Positions 14,765 through 21,580 of a DNA stretch of 40,812 nucleotides are shown here, in pieces. The notes beneath the pieces were generated by a model. That model saw only the letters and a list, made by a program, of their open reading frames with translations. It was not told the origin of the DNA and searched no databases. Within the stretch, counting starts at the first letter, position 1, and each line of letters opens with the position of its first letter. The position numbers were made by a program, and so were the translations under genes. Source of the stretch: a virus; IMG/VR virus record IMGVR_UViG_3300044617_000798, positions 1-40,812 of that record. The stretch is one strand, 5' to 3'.

Positions 14765-15006
14765 CGTTTACCGGTTCCTTTGCACTCTGGGCACTGAATC
14801 TTCACGGTGCCGTCTCCGATGATGCCTGTCCCGTTGCAGTTGTCGCACTTGCCCGAGGGCTTTGGTGCAGGCGTTGGCGTGATCTGCGAACGCAGACGCA
14901 CAACGGCGTATGCCGTCTCACACGCGAGGTCTGCGTACATGCCGCTTCGATCGGCAGCAGTGCCGCAGCCGGCCAGGCAGAGCACGAGAAGGCCAGCCCA
15001 CCTCAT
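14761..15006 (-). CDS. Small lipoprotein with DnaJ-type zinc knuckles
   Basis: 81-aa protein. The N-terminus MRWAGLLVLCLAGCGTAADR is a signal with lipobox LAGC, so Cys14 should be lipidated after cleavage. After a ~35-residue linker rich in Pro (TPTPAPKPSG) come two CxxCxGxG knuckles, CDNCNGTG and CPECKGTG, spaced as one DnaJ-type zinc-binding unit. It overlaps the peptidase stop by four bases. Outer-membrane lipoproteins are common in lysis cassettes (o-spanin), but a zinc-knuckle end is unusual for that role. Lipoprotein nature is well supported; function is unknown. Confidence 0.75.
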   Translation of the reverse strand: MRWAGLLVLCLAGCGTAADRSGMYADLACETAYAVVRLRSQITPTPAPKPSGKCDNCNGTGIIGDGTVKIQCPECKGTGKR

Positions 15007-15923
15007 AGCGCTACTCCGGTCCAGTTGGGCATCTTGGACGCCTGGAAGCCGCTGTAACCCGCGTATGCGTATGAGTCACGGCCCGACAGCATCTTGTCGC
15101 ACACGGCAGCGTCAATCCAAAAGCTGCACGCCTTGACCTCTTCCGGGATGTTCTCTGGGAAGTGCTTGCCGACCGTGTTGGACCTTCCCCACGAATTGAA
15201 ACAGAGCAAGCCGGGCCGCTTGCCCCAGCGCAAACCGCCAAGCGTCATGCAATGCCACCAGACGCCGCCGGGCTTGCAAAACCCATCGTCATCTCGGCTC
15301 ATGGAAAAGCCCTGGCCACTGCACACCACGACCGGGTATCCGTTGGCGATCGCCTTGGCAGCCTCGACAAACGATGTGGCCAGCGTGGTCTCGCTGCAAC
15401 GTCGCAAGGACGCGAACCGCTCAAGCTCATTCGGCACACCATCCCGGCCCCACTCGCGCTCTCTAGCCGAGGAGTGCGAGTCGATCCGAGTGCCGCCGTA
15501 GTCCTGGCCGTAGTGCAGACAGCCCAAGTCCCTCACGGTCTTGGCAGCGTGAAACCCGGTACTGCCGTCGCCGCCGTTGTTCACCTTCTGGCCGCGGGCC
15601 TCGACACGGCTGAAACCGTAGATGCTCGCCTCGACAGTCCGGCCGCCCCACTGCTCGGACTCGCGCCGCCAGTGGATATCGCAGGCCGCCAGCATGTCGA
15701 TACCCAGAGCCGCGCCCCAGCCGACACACGACCCGACGTTTCCTTGGCTGCCACGCTTCCACGAGGGCATGCACTTCAGCAGCGACTCGTACAAGAAAAC
15801 GTCCGTCTTCTCGTCGGTTGTCAGGTCAGGCCCGGCCTGTGCGAGCGTGGGCCGTGGAAGCGACGACACAAACGCCTCTGCGCCTGCTGGATCTGGATCG
15901 TAGCCAAAGGCGGGAGCTGCCAT
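15003..15923 (-). CDS. Papain-like (C1) cysteine peptidase
   Basis: 306-aa protein starting MAAPAFGYDPDPAGAEAFVS. Papain-family landmarks appear in order: oxyanion Gln and catalytic Cys in SQGNVGSCVGWG (Q60, C66), catalytic His in VWWHCMTLGG (H224), and Asn in LLCFNSWG (N243, matching the NSWG motif). Between them is YPVVVCSGQGF (~197-207), as in C1 enzymes. There is no signal peptide, so a holin or other route would be needed to leave the cell. It lies in a block of membrane, secreted and lipoprotein genes between terminase and DNA genes. It may be a lysis enzyme acting on protein layers, or a virion protease. Fold and catalytic residues are well supported; role is inferred. Confidence 0.8.
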   Translation of the reverse strand: MAAPAFGYDPDPAGAEAFVSSLPRPTLAQAGPDLTTDEKTDVFLYESLLKCMPSWKRGSQGNVGSCVGWGAALGIDMLAACDIHWRRESEQWGGRTVEASIYGFSRVEARGQKVNNGGDGSTGFHAAKTVRDLGCLHYGQDYGGTRIDSHSSAREREWGRDGVPNELERFASLRRCSETTLATSFVEAAKAIANGYPVVVCSGQGFSMSRDDDGFCKPGGVWWHCMTLGGLRWGKRPGLLCFNSWGRSNTVGKHFPENIPEEVKACSFWIDAAVCDKMLSGRDSYAYAGYSGFQASKMPNWTGVAL

Positions 15924-15926
15924 GTG

Positions 15927-16397
15927 TCACCCTTTGGCGATTCCAGCCCATGCGATCGCCCGACAGACTTCGACATAAGCTTTCCGTACGTCGGCGTCGA
16001 CCGGCTTGACCTCGAGCGACAGGACCGATTCCATGGCCGTCTCGACCGCGGTACGCAGGCCGTCGTACGCTCCCGGCTTGTGCTCGCCAATGCGTCGCCA
16101 GCCGATGTCCAGAGCAAGGATGGTGAACGCCCGCAGGCTGCGGGTATCTGTGAACACAACGTCGGTGGCCACGGCATCGCCGGCCACGACAACGGCCGCC
16201 TTCTCCCACAACTGCTGCCACAAAAGCTTGTCGCCCATCGGCGCAGACTGCAGGGCTTCCACGACAGGCGTAACAAGGCGTTGCATATCGTCACGAGGTG
16301 TTTCAACGGCTGGCGGTGCCAGGCTCTTTACGGGCGGCAGTCCGCCAACGGCAATGGCCGCCAACGCAATTGCCAGAGCAAACCGGAGAGCAGTCAT
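15927..16397 (-). CDS. Secreted or membrane-anchored protein
   Basis: 156-aa protein, start ATG 16397-16395 overlapping the previous stop. The N-terminus MTALRFALAIALAAIAVGGL is a signal peptide or anchor. The rest is helical with repeated hydrophobic faces (MQRLVTPVVEALQSAPMGDK, LLWQQLWEKAAVVVAGDAVA, LRAFTILALDIGWRRIGEH) and no recognised motif. Context (between a small membrane protein and the cysteine peptidase) suggests the envelope as its place of action. Function unknown. Confidence 0.7.
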   Translation of the reverse strand: MTALRFALAIALAAIAVGGLPPVKSLAPPAVETPRDDMQRLVTPVVEALQSAPMGDKLLWQQLWEKAAVVVAGDAVATDVVFTDTRSLRAFTILALDIGWRRIGEHKPGAYDGLRTAVETAMESVLSLEVKPVDADVRKAYVEVCRAIAWAGIAKG

Positions 16398-16666
16398 TTG
16401 GAGCCCTTGCCATTGCGAAGCATCACGTCGAGCAGCTGCTGGCACAGTGCCACGCCGTCTTCCATGCCGACGGCCCGCAGTTTGTTCGCCAGGTCAAGAA
16501 CGACACGCATTTCGCCGAGTCCGACCGAGGAGGCTGCGGCGGGCTCTTGGGTTCGGAGCGTTCGTGCCCAGGCATAGGCTTTACGTAGTCCAGCCATGAT
16601 TGCTGGCGCAGCAACAAGACCCACAGCCGCCAGCCCGGCAACAAGTCGAATAGCGGCATCGGTCAT
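16394..16666 (-). CDS. Small membrane protein
   Basis: 90-aa protein, start ATG 16666-16664 overlapping the previous stop (ATGA). It begins MTDAAIRLVAGLAAVGLVAA with one hydrophobic span (residues ~6-25), followed by a basic patch (GLRKAYAWARTLRT) and an amphipathic C-terminal half (MRVVLDLANKLRAVGMEDGV). The positive-inside pattern places the C-terminus in the cytoplasm. It could be a second holin or antiholin candidate next to 14130-14408; no family recognised. Confidence 0.65.
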   Translation of the reverse strand: MTDAAIRLVAGLAAVGLVAAPAIMAGLRKAYAWARTLRTQEPAAASSVGLGEMRVVLDLANKLRAVGMEDGVALCQQLLDVMLRNGKGSK

Positions 16667-16965
16667 CGCTTGAGCGCCTCCGCCTGTAGCAGGCACCACC
16701 GAACCATCGACTCTCCCTCGGCCGTACGCAGCACAGCGGCGAGATGCCGAATGAACTCGTCATCCGCTCGGCTGTTGGTCTTGGACGCGATCCACTCGCA
16801 GGCGTCGGCAACGATCAGACCACGCTTGAACGGGTCCGACTCTTGGGCGAAGCGCTGGCCGTAGCCGATGAGCGGTGCATACGCCTGCACGAGCGCGATC
16901 TTCTGCCAGATGGAAAGGCTTTCGCCGTACTCTGCCGCCTCGGCGGCTGTCAGTTCGAAACTCAT
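16663..16965 (-). CDS. Hypothetical helical protein
   Basis: 100-aa protein, start ATG 16965-16963 (MSFELTAAEAAEYGESLSIW). Purely alpha-helical composition with a conserved-looking middle (GQRFAQESDPFKRGLIVADA) and C-terminal helices (DDEFIRHLAAVLRTAEGES). No signal, membrane span or catalytic motif. GAGGTG lies nine bases upstream of the ATG. Its stop overlaps the membrane protein start, so it is the first gene of the coupled membrane/peptidase block. Function unknown. Confidence 0.7.
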   Translation of the reverse strand: MSFELTAAEAAEYGESLSIWQKIALVQAYAPLIGYGQRFAQESDPFKRGLIVADACEWIASKTNSRADDEFIRHLAAVLRTAEGESMVRWCLLQAEALKR

Positions 16966-16979
16966 GCGGGCACCTCCAC

Positions 16980-17339
16980 CTACCAATCTGGCTCTAGTCC
17001 GGCCATGTCTTGCAGTTCGGCTGGGACTTCGCAGGATTTCAGCTGAAAGCCCTGCCGCTTCACCACGCGCCGCTCGTGCTCCGTGGCATCGTCCCAGGAT
17101 GCCCTGATACGGCTGGTGGCGTCCCGGATCTCTGCAGGCGTCGGGTCGCGTTGCTCCGACCGCTTGGGCTTGAACCGAAAACGCCTGTCGTGCCGAGGAG
17201 CGAGCGGCACGACAGACTTCAGCCGGATGAGCTGGTCTTTGGTGATCGTCCAATGCGTGCAGATCGCCACCATGGCTGAGTGAGAGTCCCACTGAACCCG
17301 CAGGAGGTTCAGATCAATCCTCGCCGTGTTGCCCGCCAT
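16980..17339 (-). CDS. Putative DNA-binding protein
   Basis: 119-aa protein, start ATG 17339-17337 with GAGG seven bases upstream. The N-terminal half (CTHWTITKDQLIRLKSVVPL) has the shape of a helix-turn-helix, followed by a strongly basic stretch (APRHDRRFRFKPKRSEQRD) and a charged helix (DATEHERRVVKRQGFQLK). This suggests nucleic-acid binding, possibly as a late regulator. It overlaps the glycosyltransferase end by 26 bases. No family assignment is secure. Confidence 0.55.
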   Translation of the reverse strand: MAGNTARIDLNLLRVQWDSHSAMVAICTHWTITKDQLIRLKSVVPLAPRHDRRFRFKPKRSEQRDPTPAEIRDATSRIRASWDDATEHERRVVKRQGFQLKSCEVPAELQDMAGLEPDW

Positions 17340-18210
17340 CGAGCCACCTCATGACGCACCTCTGCGACGGGTTCAGGTACAGCTGCTGCCCGGTCGCCTT
17401 GGCGATACTCTCGTGGAGCGGAACGTGCTCGCAGTCGGCACCGTCGTAGGTACCCGCCAGGTACGCGTAGGTGCGGTAAATGCACAGGCCGCCCATGGCA
17501 CTGCAGACCGGCACAGGCGGGCTGCCCACCGGTGGCAACCACTGGTGCTTCCACCCGCCGACGCCCGTGGTGTAGTCATCCCAGTAGGAGTTCAGACGGA
17601 GCGCCCAGCAGTCGTAGTGCAGCCACGCAGCAATCGGCCGGGTGTGGCCCTCGGCGTTCGTCTCGTAGGCCGGATGCTGTAGCAGCGACACGCTGGCCAT
17701 GCCGTACGCCTCCGGCAGCTCGAGCAGCCAGCCGATGCCGTTGAGCACGCCTTGGTGTGACCAACCGCCCCACGCGTCGAGGTCGACCACCACGACGTAG
17801 TCCGAGTCGCCAGCACACTCACGCACCCACCGCTGGCAGGCCGTGCGGTACTCGGCCAGGGCCTCCGTGCGGCGGCCTGCAAACTCTGTGGAGAACTGCT
17901 GACGGCCGAGCCGCTGGCTCGTGAACGTGGCTTGGCGGTGCTTGCGGCAGAAGTCGGCGAGCACCTGGTCGGTACCATCCTCGTTGTCGTTGGTCTCGAT
18001 GTGGAGCTTCCACTCGCGGCACGATTCACCAAGCCGCGCCGCCCGCTCGAGGTTGGCCGCGACCTGCCAATCGCAGTTTCGGGCCAGCCCCACGATGGCG
18101 ATCCGGCTTTCGGCAAGCTCGACAGCGCCGGACACCACCTGTTCGTCAAACGATGACCGGAAAGGCTCAGTCGGACGCAATAGGTGCGTGGGTATCTTTA
18201 CCGTTTCCAT
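17314..18210 (-). CDS. Glycosyltransferase (GT-A fold)
   Basis: 298-aa protein, start ATG 18210-18208 inside the end of the methyltransferase gene (13-base overlap). A Rossmann-like opening (ESRIAIVGLARNCDWQVAAN) is followed by TNDNEDGTDQVLADFCR and the DXD motif DYVVVVDLDAWGGWSH (D143-L-D145), which binds metal and nucleotide sugar. VCSAMGGLCIYRTYAYL and the end region (HVPLHESIAKATG) match phage and cyanophage GT-A enzymes that start with 'IAI.GLARN'. With the adjacent methyltransferase it could build a methylated glycan on a virion protein or on DNA. Acceptor unknown. Confidence 0.75.
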   Translation of the reverse strand: METVKIPTHLLRPTEPFRSSFDEQVVSGAVELAESRIAIVGLARNCDWQVAANLERAARLGESCREWKLHIETNDNEDGTDQVLADFCRKHRQATFTSQRLGRQQFSTEFAGRRTEALAEYRTACQRWVRECAGDSDYVVVVDLDAWGGWSHQGVLNGIGWLLELPEAYGMASVSLLQHPAYETNAEGHTRPIAAWLHYDCWALRLNSYWDDYTTGVGGWKHQWLPPVGSPPVPVCSAMGGLCIYRTYAYLAGTYDGADCEHVPLHESIAKATGQQLYLNPSQRCVMRWLDGGQHGED

Positions 18211-18731
18211 GCCACCCCGACTCCGTAGTCTTTCGCGATCACGTCGCCGAACGCGCCGTGCTTCAAAACAAACGCGTCGAAGCAAGCCATCAGGTCAGGG
18301 TGTGCCGGGTGCAGGATGTCGTGGAACACCACGCAGCATCCGGGTCGAACGAGCGGCCAGGTGTTTACGAGGTCGGCCATGCCGCCCTCGTACGAGTGGT
18401 CACCGTCCACGAGCACTAGGTCGAACGCCTCGGCCTTCTGCGGCATCAGGGCCGGGATCGTTTCTCGGCTGTCGCCGTCGAGGAACGCCCGACGGCCGGA
18501 GAAGTTGAAGTCGTCCAGCAGCTGCTCGATGTGGGCATGGCTGCCGCGACCGCTGCCGCCGTAGTCGGTGCCCCACTTGTCGGCCACCCACACGCCCTCG
18601 AGCTGCTGGCCAGCGTTCTCCAGAACCACACGCAGGCTTCCGCCTTCCCGTGTGCCGATCTCCAGGTACTGCCGCACTTGGTGCGTTCTGCAATGCTCGG
18701 CCAAGAAGCGGTACAGGCTGGCGTTGCTCAC
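18198..18731 (-). CDS. Class I SAM-dependent methyltransferase
   Basis: 177-aa protein starting MSNASLYRFLAEHCRTHQVR. SAM-binding motif I is YLEIGTREGGSL (residues ~22-33); the later DLVLVDGDHSYEGG (strand 4 with acidic Asp) and the PGCCVVFHDI strand place it in the Methyltransf_24/CmcI-like family, which mainly methylates small molecules or sugars. The start overlaps the RusA stop (ATGA) and the end overlaps the glycosyltransferase start, so the two enzymes are translated together. Sugar or glycan O-methylation is the most natural guess; the sequence does not decide it. Confidence 0.8.
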   Translation of the reverse strand: MSNASLYRFLAEHCRTHQVRQYLEIGTREGGSLRVVLENAGQQLEGVWVADKWGTDYGGSGRGSHAHIEQLLDDFNFSGRRAFLDGDSRETIPALMPQKAEAFDLVLVDGDHSYEGGMADLVNTWPLVRPGCCVVFHDILHPAHPDLMACFDAFVLKHGAFGDVIAKDYGVGVAWKR

Positions 18732-19126
18732 GTGACACGCACGGTGGTCCGTGCCTCCGTGCCGTAGCTCTTCTCGATCACCAGCCGCCGGACCTGTTTG
18801 TCGTTGCCGATGATTGGGCCTATGGCATCCAAAACAGCTTTCGCGACGTTGTCCACGTCCGGGAGCGGTGCCTCTGGTGCCGTTGGCTTAAGCCCTTTTT
18901 TGTTCGCGTGTGACTTGGGCCGGACGAACACCGCGTCGATCACGACCTCGACCGTGGCCGTGGTGGGCCGCAGGCCAGCATCGACCGCGGCAAGTTGCAG
19001 CGCCTTGCGGTACGCGTGGACGGCGTGACCTTTCTCGACGTAGGCGTGCGGGAACTTGCCACGAGTAGTGATCTTTGCCCGAGGCTGAGGAACCGGCTCG
19101 CCGTCTACGCTGAACGTGATGGACAT
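18728..19126 (-). CDS. rusA: RusA-like Holliday junction resolvase
   Basis: 132-aa protein starting MSITFSVDGEPVPQPRAKIT. The opening 'I.G.P.PQ.RPR' type segment and the core APLPDVDNVAKAVLDAIGPI (Asp pair that binds metal, K in AKAV) are diagnostic of RusA/YdfU-type resolvases. It would cut branched intermediates of replication and recombination before packaging, matching the Sak4-like ATPase and SSB-like protein upstream. An inverted GCCGCC/GGCGGC pair lies immediately before the ATG. Confidence 0.9.
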   Translation of the reverse strand: MSITFSVDGEPVPQPRAKITTRGKFPHAYVEKGHAVHAYRKALQLAAVDAGLRPTTATVEVVIDAVFVRPKSHANKKGLKPTAPEAPLPDVDNVAKAVLDAIGPIIGNDKQVRRLVIEKSYGTEARTTVRVT

Positions 19127-19374
19127 GCCGCCGATATTGGCGGCTGTGTCAAGCTAAGCGGGCCAACAGCAAGCGGCGGTGTGACAAAACCTAGGCTCTT
19201 GTTTCTTAAGACCGAGGTTTTGTCACGCTTCACGCCCTCGCCACAATTCACAGCGTCGCCCGGCGGGACGGCAGCGGACTGATAAACCGTGTCGCCCACA
19301 CCCGCCGGGCGGCCGTTGATCGTCGCGGCTGACACCACCAGCAGCGTTTCCAGTTTCCGGCGCACCGCTGGCAC
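19105..19374 (-). CDS. Doubtful small ORF in the RusA upstream gap
   Basis: 89-aa open frame from a GTG at 19374. The first half (INGRPAGVGDTVYQSAAVPP) looks protein-like, but the second half runs across the 46-base inverted repeat at 19181-19226 and overlaps RusA by 22 bases. No convincing Shine-Dalgarno precedes the GTG. It may be real, or the 258-base gap may be regulatory. Listed so the gap is described. Confidence 0.25.
   Translation of the reverse strand: MPAVRRKLETLLVVSAATINGRPAGVGDTVYQSAAVPPGDAVNCGEGVKRDKTSVLRNKSLGFVTPPLAVGPLSLTQPPISAACPSRSA
19181..19226. repeat. 46-base inverted repeat (12-bp perfect outer stem)
   Basis: GTGACAAAACCT at 19181-19192 pairs perfectly with AGGTTTTGTCAC at 19215-19226; inside, TCTT and AAGA arms pair again around a short loop. 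It is locally AT-rich. No T run follows on either strand, so it is not a normal intrinsic terminator. It could be an operator, a protein-binding dyad or a structured RNA element ahead of the RusA gene. Confidence 0.7.
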
Positions 19375-19384
19375 ACGCCACGAT

Positions 19385-19906
19385 TCACGGCATCCGCTTC
19401 AACAGCTTGCGGAGCGTGGCGGCTGTCTCGTCATCTGGCACATGCGCAGTTCGCAGCCTCGCCTCGGCGCGATAGATCGCCTCCCGCTCCTCGGCGGTGA
19501 TCGTGGGCGAACTGTAGAGCGGGACGGCGTCGGCGGGCGGGCGATCCAGATAGACAGACTGCGGACCACCGTTCTGGAAGAACCGCGCCCACGCCACTGG
19601 CTTCTGTTTCATATCAGATACGCCACGTTTTTCGTCGTTTTCCCGATACGAGTTGGGCAATGTACCCTCGCCCTGCAAGCCACCCTCGCACGGTGTAGCG
19701 TGCGTGGCGTGTGTATCCTCGGCGGGCTTGATAGGCTGTGACCTATCAAATTGCCGCAGCCGCTCAATCTCGTTCGCGGCCTCGTCCATCAAGTCGATTG
19801 CCGAGACGGCGTTCACGTCTCTAAACCACGTTCGAAGTCGTTCAACGATGTCGCCGTTGGCGACACGATCCGGCGACGTGTCGCCGTTTTTGTGTTGTTG
19901 CGTCAT
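19385..19906 (-). CDS. Ead/Ea22-like accessory protein
   Basis: 173-aa protein starting MTQQHKNGDTSPDRVANGDI. The early DIVERLRTWFRDVNAVSAID...LMDEAANEIERLR block (helical, acidic) is the 'DIV.RLR....AIDLM..AA.EIERLR' segment found in many phage early-region proteins. The C-terminal half has VAWARFFQNGGPQSVYLDRP followed by VPLYSSP, another recurrent cassette of such proteins, and a helical end. These are modular accessory proteins of unknown function. It begins four bases after the clamp stop. Confidence 0.65.
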   Translation of the reverse strand: MTQQHKNGDTSPDRVANGDIVERLRTWFRDVNAVSAIDLMDEAANEIERLRQFDRSQPIKPAEDTHATHATPCEGGLQGEGTLPNSYRENDEKRGVSDMKQKPVAWARFFQNGGPQSVYLDRPPADAVPLYSSPTITAEEREAIYRAEARLRTAHVPDDETAATLRKLLKRMP

Positions 19907-19910
19907 GTCG

Positions 19911-21014
19911 TCACTCCGCCAGCGGCATAATCACGCCATGCACGTCGCCGCACTTGAGCCGCACGGCATCGCCCGGCTTCGCGGCCTGAATCTCCACATC
20001 CGGCTCGGCGTCCTTAGCCAAGCCAGCCAGGAAGTCGAGCAGAAACTTCGGATCCAGCTTCACTGTGGCAGCGTTGCCGAACTCCACGATGTCGCACGTC
20101 ACGCTGGACTCGCCAGCCTCGCTGCTCTGAGCGTGGAGGTGCAGGCCCTGCTTGGAGAACGAGAAGTCCACGCCCTTACTCGACTCGCTCGTCGTGATGG
20201 CCGCGGCCCGCGTGGCATCAGCCAGCAGACCACGGCTCACGGTCGTCGCCTTGGTCGAGTTCGTCGGGAATACATCTCGCCACCTCGGGAACCGGCCCTC
20301 GACCAGCCGGGCCGTCACCACGGTCGACCCGATGGTACAGACCAGCGTGTTCGTACTGGCCTCGAGCTCCACGAGCTCCTCGCCGCCGGCCTCCTTGGCG
20401 ATCTCGGACAGCATCTTGGCCACCCGTTGCGGAATCAACGTCTCAGAGTCATCGACGGCCAGGTCGTGCTCGGCCTCGGCCATCGTCAGCCGCCGGCCGT
20501 CTGTGGCCACGACAGAGACCTTGTCGCCCTTGACCTCGACCATTACGCCACCCAGTGCGTAGCGGCTGCTCTCGCGGTCGCAGGCTTCCACCACGGCATG
20601 CACCAAACCGGCAAACTGGTCGGCCGGAAGCTTGATCCGGTTGGTCGCGTTCTCGGCCGTCATGGTCGGGAACTCGGCCGGATCTTCCGTCGGCAGCGTC
20701 CAAGAGCCGCGCTTGGTCGACAGCACGCAGCTGGTGTCCTGCGGCGTGATGGTGATCTCGTCGTCACGGCACTCGGTCAGGATCGACCAGACCCGTGCGA
20801 GCGGAAGCAAGAGCGCCGGGCCGTCGAACGGCACGGCCGCCGTCACCTGCACCTCAAGGTCGGTGCCAACCACTTGGCCGCCCGAGATCAGCACGTTGCG
20901 GAGAATCGGCCGCGGCGTGCGGTCAGTCACCGCGCTTTTCACGATCGAAAATGCCGCCTTGAGCGCCGCGACGCTCAACACGATGCCATTGCGATTTTTG
21001 GTAGTCGTACCCAT
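19911..21014 (-). CDS. dnaN: DNA polymerase III beta-type sliding clamp
   Basis: 367-aa protein, start ATG 21014-21012 with AAAGGA eight bases upstream; length equals the bacterial clamp (E. coli 366 aa). Landmarks of the three-domain ring: TDRTPRPILRNVLIS near residue 30-45 (bacterial T..RSTLPIL.N), GTDLEVQVTAAV, domain-2 segment SSRYALGGVMVEVKGDKVSV with VATDGRRLTMAE, the EGRFPRWRDVFPT segment, and the C-terminal GVIMPLAE matching bacterial ..IMPMRL. It encircles DNA and tethers polymerase. No DNA polymerase gene is visible in the window, so it presumably recruits host Pol III or replaces the host clamp. Phage-encoded bacterial-type clamps are uncommon. Confidence 0.93.
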   Translation of the reverse strand: MGTTTKNRNGIVLSVAALKAAFSIVKSAVTDRTPRPILRNVLISGGQVVGTDLEVQVTAAVPFDGPALLLPLARVWSILTECRDDEITITPQDTSCVLSTKRGSWTLPTEDPAEFPTMTAENATNRIKLPADQFAGLVHAVVEACDRESSRYALGGVMVEVKGDKVSVVATDGRRLTMAEAEHDLAVDDSETLIPQRVAKMLSEIAKEAGGEELVELEASTNTLVCTIGSTVVTARLVEGRFPRWRDVFPTNSTKATTVSRGLLADATRAAAITTSESSKGVDFSFSKQGLHLHAQSSEAGESSVTCDIVEFGNAATVKLDPKFLLDFLAGLAKDAEPDVEIQAAKPGDAVRLKCGDVHGVIMPLAE

Positions 21015-21123
21015 GTGAGGAATCCTTTCGCTTGAGGGAAGCGCCGACGGCGATGCCGAGGGCAAAAGTCAATCCGTTGACCAGAACACCAGTAGCTAGA
21101 AACACTGCGTTTTCGACAGTCAT
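20923..21123 (-). CDS. Small membrane protein overlapping the clamp start
   Basis: 66-aa frame starting MTVENAVFLATGVLVNGLTF, with one clear membrane span (residues ~6-28) and a basic, polar remainder. The ATG overlaps the LexA-like stop (ATGA), as for most real genes here, but the last ~30 codons overlap the clamp gene in another frame. The first 36 codons fill the otherwise empty 106-base gap. Possible small regulator or exclusion peptide; function unknown. Confidence 0.45.
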   Translation of the reverse strand: MTVENAVFLATGVLVNGLTFALGIAVGASLKRKDSSHGYDYQKSQWHRVERRGAQGGIFDREKRGD

Positions 21124-21359
21124 GCGTTCACCTTGATCCCACGCACCGCGTGCGGTTTGCGGCTGATCCAGCCCTTTTTCTCCAAGGCGTCCAGGTGCAC
21201 AGTTACGCCGTGCGGCGATTTGATCGACAACGCTGTGGCGATCTCCCGCACGGTCGGCGAATAGAGCTCGATGTTCGCCACGATGAACTCGTAAACCTGT
21301 TGTTGCCGCGCTGTCAGCGGCGCTTTCTCTGCCGTGGTCATTTGCTGCTCCTGCGTCAT
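21120..21359 (-). CDS. Stand-alone LexA-type DNA-binding domain
   Basis: 79-aa protein, start ATG 21359-21357 overlapping the preceding stop. It is essentially the LexA N-terminal winged helix: LTARQQQVYEFIVANIELYS, then PTVREIATALSIKSPHGVTV (recognition helix region) and HLDALEKKGWISRKPHAVRG. The C-terminal peptidase/dimerisation domain of LexA is absent, so it cannot self-cleave in the SOS response. It may compete for or read host LexA-type operators, or repress phage promoters. The long upstream in-frame extension is out of phase with the real genes there and was rejected. Confidence 0.8.
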   Translation of the reverse strand: MTQEQQMTTAEKAPLTARQQQVYEFIVANIELYSPTVREIATALSIKSPHGVTVHLDALEKKGWISRKPHAVRGIKVNA

Positions 21360-21580
21360 GGTGTCACCTCGTTCAACAATTTCGTTGCCGTCTCCTGGCA
21401 CAGCGTGTCGCCCTGGGCCAGGTCGAACGTGTGCGGGTAGTGCTTGAGCAGCCGCCGGGCCTCCTGCCGGACGACCGCAGGGATGCCCTTGAGACCGTCC
21501 GGCACGTACGGGCTCGATAGCCGCACAAGGAACGCACGCGTCCAGACGATCGCGGCAGTGCGCTCGGATGGCATGGTCAT
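21356..21580 (-). CDS. BPSL0761-like protein
   Basis: 74-aa protein starting MTMPSERTAAIVWTRAFLVR. The pattern MTMP.ERTRA...TR.FL..L........VP...R.EAR.LLRHYP..FDL (here RQEARRLLKHYPHTFDLAQG) is that of the small BPSL0761 family found in proteobacterial genomes and prophages. No function is established for it. It is coupled by ATGA overlaps to both neighbours. Confidence 0.6.
   Translation of the reverse strand: MTMPSERTAAIVWTRAFLVRLSSPYVPDGLKGIPAVVRQEARRLLKHYPHTFDLAQGDTLCQETATKLLNEVTP

Noticed and set aside
15162-16577. 471-codon plus-strand open frame opposite the peptidase cassette
   Set aside because: Composition typical of antisense shadows; the minus-strand genes have family motifs and coupled overlaps.
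19653-21035. 460-codon plus-strand open frame opposite the clamp
   Set aside because: The clamp is unambiguous on the minus strand; the plus frame lacks any domain.
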